The notes under the pieces: model-generated
Seen by the model: the letters and a program-made list of their open reading frames with translations, nothing else
What the model was told of the DNA's origin: nothing
Database searches by the model: none
Shown: positions 13,038-18,619 of the stretch, piece after piece
Layout: each line of letters begins with the position of its first letter
Numbering within the stretch: the first letter of the stretch is position 1
Translations under genes and position numbers: made by a program
Assembly: GCA_937906775.1 (NCBI GenBank)
Contig: CALCUD010000005.1
Location: 1-18,619 of the forward strand
Length of the DNA stretch: 18,619 bases
DNA from: an uncultured Clostridia bacterium
GTDB lineage: Bacteria > Bacillota > Clostridia > Christensenellales > Aristaeellaceae
Direction of reading: 5' to 3'

Positions 13038-14612
13038 TTGAACAAAACGATAAACGGTGAAAATACGCAGGAATATCCGTACGCGATAGAAATGCGCAAT
13101 ATTACCAAACGGTTTCCTGGCATCATTGCAAACGATAATGTTACATTACAGTTAAAACGGGGAGAGATCCATGCGCTGCTGGGAGAAAACGGCGCCGGAA
13201 AATCGACCTTGATGAGCGTTCTGTTCGGAATGTATCAACCGGAAGAAGGACAGATACTGAAGGACGGGAAGCATGTTGTCATTCGGGATCCGAATGACGC
13301 AAACGATCTCGGTATCGGAATGGTTCATCAACACTTTAAGCTGGTGGAATGTTTCACTGTACTCGATAATATTATACTTGGCGTTGAACCTTCCCGCGCA
13401 GGTTTTCTTCAGAAGAAGGAAGCCCGTCAGAAGGTTTTGGAACTAAGCGAAAAGTACGGTCTTCACGTTGATCCTGACGCAAAGATCGAAGATATTACGG
13501 TCGGAATGCAGCAAAGAACAGAAATATTGAAGATGCTGTATCGGGAAAATGAGATCCTGATCTTTGATGAACCGACAGCGGTTCTGACGCCTCAGGAAAT
13601 AACTGAGTTGATGCACATTATGAAAAATCTGGCAGCTGAAGGGAAATCCATTCTTTTCATCAGCCATAAGCTCGCTGAGATCATGGCGGTTTCCGACCGA
13701 TGCTCCGTTCTGAGAAAAGGGAAATACATCGGCACAGTTGAAACTTCACAAACAACGGTGAATGAACTTTCCGCCATGATGGTCGGCAGAAATGTATCGT
13801 TCCATGTGGACAAAACTCCATGCGAACCGGGTGAAACCGTTCTTGAAGTACAGAATCTGACGATGGCATCCAAAACAAGCAAGAAGCACGCTGTGAAAAA
13901 TGTCTCTCTTAAGGTCCGCAAGGGAGAAATTGTATGTATTGCAGGAATCGACGGAAACGGTCAGACTGAATTTGTTCACGGTATAACAGGACTCGACCCG
14001 GTAACAGGCGGAAAGATTATTTTCCAGGGAAAAGACATTACAAAGACGCCCATCAGAAAGAAATCTCTCATGGGCATGAGTCATATTCCGGAAGACCGTC
14101 ATAAACACGGATTGGTTCTGGACTATTCGCTGGAAGATAATCTGGTTCTGCAACGGTACTTTGAACCTGAATTCTGTAAGAATTCATTCCTCCGGCGTAA
14201 AAATATCCGTACATTTGCAGAAAAACTGATCGGAGAAAACGACATCCGGAGCGGTCAGGGACCCATTACCATAGCAAGAAGCATGTCCGGAGGTAACCAG
14301 CAGAAAGCGATCATTGCACGTGAAATCGAAAAGGATCCTACGTTACTGGTCGCCGTACAACCGACACGCGGGCTGGATGTTGGCGCCATAGAGGGCGTAC
14401 ATAAACAGATTATAGCTCAACGAGATGCAGGAAAGGCTGTTCTTCTGGTTAGCCTTGAAATGGATGAAGTCATGGATATTTCCGATCGGATTCTGGTGAT
14501 GTACGAAGGAGAAATCGTGGCTGAGCTGAAACCTGAAGAAACTACGGCTGAAGAAATGGGCTTGTACATGGCGGGCGCAAAACGCATGAATCTGACGGGA
14601 AAGGAGCAATGA
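13038..14612 (+). CDS. nupO: ABC importer ATPase with two nucleotide-binding domains (NupO type)
   Basis: 524 residues, as for YufO/NupO and related RbsA-like ATPases. Domain 1: Walker A GENGAGKST (49-57), the family's altered signature VGMQQRTEIL (155-164), Walker B LIFDEPTA (174-181), switch His210 in ISHKLAE. Domain 2: degenerate P-loop GIDGNGQTE (303-311), signature MSGGNQQK (416-423) and LLVAVQPTRGLD (436-447), where the Walker B D-E positions read V-Q, so this site should not hydrolyse ATP efficiently; degenerate second sites are normal in this class. It powers uptake through the two permeases that follow. The TTG at 13038 is eight bases after AAGGGGG; the frame continues upstream to another TTG inside the hairpins but without a good ribosome-binding site. 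ATG at 13092 is a less likely start. Confidence 0.93.
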   Translation: MNKTINGENTQEYPYAIEMRNITKRFPGIIANDNVTLQLKRGEIHALLGENGAGKSTLMSVLFGMYQPEEGQILKDGKHVVIRDPNDANDLGIGMVHQHFKLVECFTVLDNIILGVEPSRAGFLQKKEARQKVLELSEKYGLHVDPDAKIEDITVGMQQRTEILKMLYRENEILIFDEPTAVLTPQEITELMHIMKNLAAEGKSILFISHKLAEIMAVSDRCSVLRKGKYIGTVETSQTTVNELSAMMVGRNVSFHVDKTPCEPGETVLEVQNLTMASKTSKKHAVKNVSLKVRKGEIVCIAGIDGNGQTEFVHGITGLDPVTGGKIIFQGKDITKTPIRKKSLMGMSHIPEDRHKHGLVLDYSLEDNLVLQRYFEPEFCKNSFLRRKNIRTFAEKLIGENDIRSGQGPITIARSMSGGNQQKAIIAREIEKDPTLLVAVQPTRGLDVGAIEGVHKQIIAQRDAGKAVLLVSLEMDEVMDISDRILVMYEGEIVAELKPEETTAEEMGLYMAGAKRMNLTGKEQ

Positions 14613-14616
14613 AACG

Positions 14617-15750
14617 ATGGAAAAGCAACGTAAATCTTCTCTTCTTGAGAATAATGCGATCCAGATGCTGCTTGCTTCTTTCCTCTGTATCATTGTAGGA
14701 CTGCTTATCGGTTATATCGCATTACTTATCATCAATCCTAAAGGCGCGACGGAAGCTATCCTTTCCATTATTGAGAACTTTTTTGTCAGAAGCAGCCCTG
14801 CCGCACAATCCAAATATTTCGGGCAGACGCTTGTCAAAACTGCGCCTTTGCTTATGTGCAGCCTGAGCATTCTGTTCGCTTATAAGGTCGGCTTGTTCAA
14901 TATCGGAGCGGCCGGTCAGTATGTAGTCGGAGCCGGTGCAAGTCTGTACGCTGCTTTAGCATGGGGAATGCCATGGTGGTTCTGCCTGCTTCTGGCCATG
15001 GTTGTCGGAGCTCTCTGGGGATGCATCTCCGGTATTTTAAAAGCTTTCCTGAATGTAAATGAAGTTATTTCATGTATCATGCTGAACTGGATCGGATTGT
15101 ATCTGGTCAATATGCTTCTTTCTGCTGTCAAGGATCCGGCCAGTCCTTATACATTAAAAATCAACAATGTTAACCCTTCCGCCAAACTGCCTTCTCTTGG
15201 TCTGGAGAAACTCTTCAGCAATGACAAATATGTTTCTCTGGCTATTCCTCTGGCGATCGTTATTTCTGTACTGATCTGGCTGATCATTAACCGGACGAAA
15301 CTCGGATACGAACTCCGCGCGACCGGTCTCAACAAGAATGCGGCCAAGTATTGCGGTATGCGTGAAAAAACAAACACAATTCTGGCAATGTGTATTTCCG
15401 GAGCGCTGGCGGGACTCGGAGCGGCAATGCTTTATCTGACCGGTTTTGAAGAATGGAGCTGTACACAAAGCTCAATTCCCGGCATGGGTTTCAACGGAAT
15501 CGCCGCGGCTTTCCTTGGCGGACTCAGTCCCGTCGGAAGTATTTTCTCATCCTATTTCATTCAGCATATTACCGCAGGCGGTACTTATGTGGACAAAACC
15601 ATGTATTGTAGCCAGATTTCGGACTTCATTTCTTCCGTCATCATTTACCTTTGCGGCTTTGTACTGTTCTTCCGCACGGTCATGAAAAAACATGTCAGAA
15701 AACCGATCGAATCAGCGGCTGATAAAAAAAACGTAAAGGAGGCTGACTGA
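14617..15750 (+). CDS. nupP: ABC importer permease 1 (NupP type)
   Basis: 377 residues with about nine or ten hydrophobic segments (first at 18-39, last near 336-354). It is a BPD_transp_2-family permease of the BMP-type nucleoside importer. Conserved parts include KVGLFNIGAAGQYVVGA (90-106), the ATPase-contact loop NVNEVISCIMLNWIG (146-160), GYELRATGLNKNAAKYCGM (230-248) and GMGFNGIAAAFLGGLSPVGS (289-308). The C-terminal 25 residues are basic then acidic and cytoplasmic. Starts four bases after the ATPase stop, with GGAG ten bases upstream. It should pair with the next gene to form the channel. Confidence 0.94.
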   Translation: MEKQRKSSLLENNAIQMLLASFLCIIVGLLIGYIALLIINPKGATEAILSIIENFFVRSSPAAQSKYFGQTLVKTAPLLMCSLSILFAYKVGLFNIGAAGQYVVGAGASLYAALAWGMPWWFCLLLAMVVGALWGCISGILKAFLNVNEVISCIMLNWIGLYLVNMLLSAVKDPASPYTLKINNVNPSAKLPSLGLEKLFSNDKYVSLAIPLAIVISVLIWLIINRTKLGYELRATGLNKNAAKYCGMREKTNTILAMCISGALAGLGAAMLYLTGFEEWSCTQSSIPGMGFNGIAAAFLGGLSPVGSIFSSYFIQHITAGGTYVDKTMYCSQISDFISSVIIYLCGFVLFFRTVMKKHVRKPIESAADKKNVKEAD

Positions 15751-15753
15751 TCT

Positions 15754-16695
15754 ATGATTCTTTTGATCCAATATATGTTGATCTTTGCCTCGGTACTGTT
15801 GCTTGTGGCACTTGGCGGATGTTTTTCCGAACATAGCGGCGTTATCAACATCGGCCTCGAAGGGATTATGGTTTTCGGCGCTCTTGGCGGAGCACTGATG
15901 ATGAAATATCTTCCGGACGGAACATCGGCAATCGTAATGATCGTAACCTGTGTTATCGCCTCGATGGTCATCGGACTGATTTATTCTCTTCTCCTTGCTG
16001 TTGCGGCAATCAACTTTAAAGCGGATCAGACTCTTGTCGGAACCGCTATGAATCTTCTCGGTACGGCGGCAGCGACAGTGATTGTGAAAGCAATCAACAC
16101 TGCAGAGAATCCTGATAACGTTTCATCCGAAATATCCTATGTTAATGCGAAAAAAGCTTTTATTGTCAATATTAACGGCTTTGAATTCAACTGGTTTATG
16201 CTGATCGCATTTGTTCTTCTTATTATCTGCTATGTCATTTTATACAAAACCAAATTCGGGCTCAGACTCCAGAGCTGCGGTGAACATCCTCAGGCTGCAA
16301 ATTCTGTCGGGATTAATGTCAAAAAAATGAGATATGCCGGAGTGCTGATTTCCGGTGTTCTCGGCGGTCTTGGTGGCCTTGTTTATATTACTGCGGGCGT
16401 CAGCATATGGAAATTTGAAAATGGTGTTGCAGGCTTCGGATTCCTTGCGCTGGCTGTTATGATCTTCGGGCAGTGGCATCCGATCCGGATTGCCGTAACT
16501 GCTCTGCTTTTCGGGCTGTTCAGAAGCCTCAGCAATGTGTACACCGGATTTGATTTCCTGAGCGCGTTAAATCTTCCGTCCAATGTATATAATATGCTTC
16601 CGTACATTATCTCGCTGGTGGTTCTTGCCTTTACATCCAAATCCTCCCGTGCACCCAAGGCGGAAGGTATTCCGTTTGATGTCTCACAACGGTAA
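15754..16695 (+). CDS. nupQ: ABC importer permease 2 (NupQ type)
   Basis: 313 residues, eight or nine hydrophobic segments. Second BPD_transp_2 permease of the importer. Signature pieces: SEHSGVINIGLEGIMVFGAL (25-44), the loop ADQTLVGTAMNLLG (90-103), KFGLRLQSCGEHPQAANSVG (167-186) and GFGFLALAVMIFGQWHP (227-243). Starts three bases after the first permease stops, with AAAGGAGG upstream. The two permeases are paralogous in fold but distinct in length, as expected for NupP/NupQ. Followed by a strong terminator, which ends the four-gene operon. Confidence 0.94.
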   Translation: MILLIQYMLIFASVLLLVALGGCFSEHSGVINIGLEGIMVFGALGGALMMKYLPDGTSAIVMIVTCVIASMVIGLIYSLLLAVAAINFKADQTLVGTAMNLLGTAAATVIVKAINTAENPDNVSSEISYVNAKKAFIVNINGFEFNWFMLIAFVLLIICYVILYKTKFGLRLQSCGEHPQAANSVGINVKKMRYAGVLISGVLGGLGGLVYITAGVSIWKFENGVAGFGFLALAVMIFGQWHPIRIAVTALLFGLFRSLSNVYTGFDFLSALNLPSNVYNMLPYIISLVVLAFTSKSSRAPKAEGIPFDVSQR

Positions 16696-16726
16696 CTTCC
16701 GAAATGCAACGGTACAGTTAACAGAA

Positions 16727-16753
16727 GTCAGGGATTGATCCCTGACTTTTTTT
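16727..16753 (+). terminator. Intrinsic terminator of the importer operon
   Basis: Stem GTCAGGGAT (16727-16735) / ATCCCTGAC (16738-16746), in practice seven to eight pairs with a TTGA or TG loop, followed by seven T. Placed 31 bases after the last permease stop. Confidence 0.93.
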
Positions 16754-16815
16754 GAAAAATGTTTCGTTTTTGTTAAGAATCAATCAAATTACACTTCCAA
16801 TTTTTCCGGAATCTA

Positions 16816-16824
16816 TGGTATAAT
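16816..16824 (+). promoter_or_regulatory. Extended -10 promoter of cdaA-cdaR
   Basis: TGGTATAAT: a perfect TATAAT (16819-16824) with upstream TG. The best -35 candidate, TTCCAA (16795-16800, 18-base spacer), is weak. About 50 bases before the cdaA start. The leader also holds an extra AGGAGG (about 16837) not followed by a start codon. Confidence 0.75.
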
Positions 16825-16877
16825 GAACAGGTTTCAGGAGGAAGCGACTTTAAAATATTGTAAAAGGAGGGATTCCC

Positions 16878-17744
16878 GTGAATCTGATAACCACGTTGAA
16901 AAACATGGGATGGAATCTGACACATCGGCTGGGAATTCCGGATATCATCGATATTTTGATCGTCGCAGTAATTCTGTATGAATTGCTTGTACTGACAAGG
17001 CGTACACGTGGCAGCGCCCTTCTGAAAGGTCTTCTGTTGTTTTTGATTATTGCTCTCCTGAGCAGCATTCTCGGTTTGACCAGCGTGAACTGGCTCATGA
17101 TGGCCATCCTTAATAACGGCGCACTTTTTTTGATCATTCTGTTTCAACCGGAATTGCGTAAAGCGCTGGAACAAATGGGCAGGAGCCCGTTGTTCAATAA
17201 ATCCACCCGCAAGAACTCCGACAATGACAGTAATCTCATTATTTCCGAAATCGTTCAGACCATGCTGGATCTAAGTCAGCGCAGAGTAGGGGCTCTGATT
17301 GCCTTTGAACAAAAAACAGGCTTACAGGAATGGATCCAGACAGGAACTGCACTGGATGCAGAGATTTCGGCACCTCTGCTGGAAAATATTTTTGAACCGA
17401 ATACCCCTTTACATGACGGTGCTGTCATTATCCGTGAGGAGCGGATCACAGCGGCGGCTTGTATTTTACCTCTGACAGAAGCAAGCGGTATTTCGCGAGC
17501 TCTCGGAACAAGACATCGCGCCGGGTTGGGACTGAGTGAAAATACTGATGCCATTGTTTTGATCGTATCGGAGGAAACAGGGATCATGTCAATGGCCAGG
17601 GGCGGACAGATAACCCGTCCGATGACGGCGGAAGGTTTGCGAAAAGTATTGACAGAAATCTATACCAAAGAGCCGTCATCTGTTATTGCGTTCTTCCGAA
17701 ATCTTCTTAAAAATAAGGAGGAGTCCAATGCTCAGGAACAATAA
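16878..17744 (+). CDS. cdaA: Membrane diadenylate cyclase CdaA
   Basis: 288 residues, slightly above the usual 270-280. CdaA makes cyclic di-AMP from two ATP; the messenger controls potassium, osmolyte and cell-wall balance. Three transmembrane helices (about 22-39, 47-66 and 71-89) precede a coiled linker and the DAC domain. The catalytic motifs are intact: DGA at 180-182 (in PNTPLHDGAVIIRE) and RHR at 212-214 (in GTRHRAGLG). Start is GTG, seven bases after AGGAGG (16865-16870). The downstream cdaR begins inside the cdaA coding end (17-base overlap), the usual cdaA-cdaR arrangement, with glmM expected beyond this window. The polar C-terminal tail (about 275-288) is not part of the conserved domain. 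Confidence 0.97.
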   Translation: MNLITTLKNMGWNLTHRLGIPDIIDILIVAVILYELLVLTRRTRGSALLKGLLLFLIIALLSSILGLTSVNWLMMAILNNGALFLIILFQPELRKALEQMGRSPLFNKSTRKNSDNDSNLIISEIVQTMLDLSQRRVGALIAFEQKTGLQEWIQTGTALDAEISAPLLENIFEPNTPLHDGAVIIREERITAAACILPLTEASGISRALGTRHRAGLGLSENTDAIVLIVSEETGIMSMARGGQITRPMTAEGLRKVLTEIYTKEPSSVIAFFRNLLKNKEESNAQEQ

Positions 17745-18619
17745 AGGGCAAAATTCCTCCGTCGGGATTTCTGAAAAGATTATTCCGGCTATTAAACATC
17801 TTTTTCTCCACAATGGCTGGCTCAAGCTGACGGCCATTGCAATCAGTGTGATTCTATGGGCCGGATTGATATCTCAGGATGAATCTCTTACCCGCGATAA
17901 ATCCTTCTTCAACGTGCCTGTAAATATTACGGGTACTGATTCTGCCAAAAGAAACGGATTTATTGTGATCAGCGATCTGGACAATATTCTGAATGAAGTA
18001 GGAATTACGGCCGCGGTTCCGCAACATCAGTATGAAAACGCGGATCCTTCTGCCTACAATGTCAGGCTGGATTTAAGCAAAATAAACGGAACAGGCGAAC
18101 AGGAACTGAAAATTCTCAGCAGTGTATCAAATACATACGGACGTGTTACTTCCATCAATCCGGCAACAGTGAATGTTCAGGTTGAAGAGTATACCGTGAG
18201 ATATCGCATTCCTGTATCTGTATCAGTTACCGGACAGACGCCGACAGGCTGGTATATGTCAACTCCTTCCGTTGATCTTCCTCTGATTACGGTGAACGGA
18301 CCGAAATCGCTTGTAAATTCCATTACCCGGGGTAAAGTTTTTCTTGACCCGGATGAGCTTGAATGGACAGAAGGAAGCAGTCTGATTTCTTTACCGCTTC
18401 GTCTCTTTAACAGAGCCGGAGATGAAGTCAGCAGTGATTTGCTTGAAATCTCATACGATAATGTTCCGGTAGATACGGTTATTGTTGAACAAATGATTAT
18501 GCCAACAAAGACATTCGATTTAACGGACATGATCACGACTGCCGGAAAGGTTGCGTCCGGATATGAAATTAAATCCTTCCAGATCAGCCCTGAAACACTT
18601 ACTGTTGCGGCACACAGCG
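17728..18619 (+). CDS. cdaR: CdaR / YbbR-domain regulator of CdaA (5' part)
   Basis: Open to the right edge: 297 codons seen, no stop. Starts with ATG at 17728, six bases after AAGGAGG, within the end of cdaA (17-base overlap). Residues 1-31 are cytoplasmic and basic; a single membrane segment LKLTAIAISVILWAGLI spans about 32-48 after the typical NGW. Extracellular YbbR repeats follow: about 58-153 (VPVNITGT, ending INPATVNVQVEEY), 157-245 (RIPVSVSVTGQTPTGWYMS, VNGPKSLV) and a third starting near 250 (ending ISPETLTVA). YbbR proteins bind CdaA and modulate c-di-AMP synthesis. The end of the gene is outside the window. Confidence 0.95.
   Translation, partial: MLRNNKGQNSSVGISEKIIPAIKHLFLHNGWLKLTAIAISVILWAGLISQDESLTRDKSFFNVPVNITGTDSAKRNGFIVISDLDNILNEVGITAAVPQHQYENADPSAYNVRLDLSKINGTGEQELKILSSVSNTYGRVTSINPATVNVQVEEYTVRYRIPVSVSVTGQTPTGWYMSTPSVDLPLITVNGPKSLVNSITRGKVFLDPDELEWTEGSSLISLPLRLFNRAGDEVSSDLLEISYDNVPVDTVIVEQMIMPTKTFDLTDMITTAGKVASGYEIKSFQISPETLTVAAHS

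Noticed and set aside
16825..16877. A leader peptide before cdaA, because of an extra AGGAGG near 16837
   Set aside because: No ATG, GTG or TTG follows at a usable distance with a sensible frame; treated as a chance Shine-Dalgarno-like run.

Overview
The window reads as a compact, housekeeping-rich piece of chromosome from a low-to-mid G+C Bacillota, most likely class Clostridia. The reasons are strong AGGAGG ribosome-binding sites, sigma-A type promoters, Firmicutes gene neighbourhoods (yicC-remA-gmk-rpoZ-coaBC; nadD/yqeK-rsfS; cdaA-cdaR), a DnaD/DnaI helicase-loader pair and a mixed-type phosphofructokinase. The style of the signal peptides and of the DnaD protein reminds me of uncultured gut or rumen Clostridia, but that placement is inference. 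I see no rRNA, tRNA, CRISPR array, insertion sequence or prophage. No stretch over 300 bases lacks a gene; the longest gaps (about 160-190 bases, at 4136-4300, 9142-9307, 9575-9732, 11633-11820 and 16696-16877) hold promoters and terminators.

Layout. 1-208: 3' end of a GltD-like flavin oxidoreductase. 238-3011 (+): a DnaD-domain protein with apparently four repeats, a DnaI/DnaC-type AAA+ helicase loader and an ArsC/Spx-fold protein that has lost its catalytic cysteine, closed by a terminator shared with the convergent pfkA (-). 4301-7480 (+): yicC, remA, gmk, rpoZ and coaBC, tightly packed or overlapping, from a clear promoter that is divergent from pfkA. 7529-9141 (-): a fused NadD-YqeK protein followed by rsfS. 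9308-9574 (+): rpsT with its own promoter and terminator. 9733-11632 (+): two exported proteins, one unknown and one with four SH3b domains plus an Ig-like module. 11821-16695 (+): a complete BMP-family nucleoside-type ABC importer (binding protein, double ATPase, two permeases). 16878-18619 (+): cdaA and the 5' part of cdaR, the c-di-AMP synthase module.

How the genes fit together: most belong to growth-linked core functions, namely helicase loading, GMP to GDP phosphorylation, the omega subunit of RNA polymerase, coenzyme A and NAD synthesis, ribosome maturation and silencing, S20, glycolytic flux, nucleoside uptake and c-di-AMP signalling. Five genes use non-ATG starts (yicC GTG, nadD-yqeK TTG, rpsT TTG, importer ATPase TTG, cdaA GTG), each fixed by a well-placed Shine-Dalgarno sequence. 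I do not see an obviously new multi-gene system. The best leads are residue-level departures in familiar proteins (ArsC-like Cys to Asn, RemA Arg-Arg to His-Lys), the four-repeat DnaD protein, the NadD-YqeK fusion, and tandem hairpins that may set stoichiometry in the importer operon.
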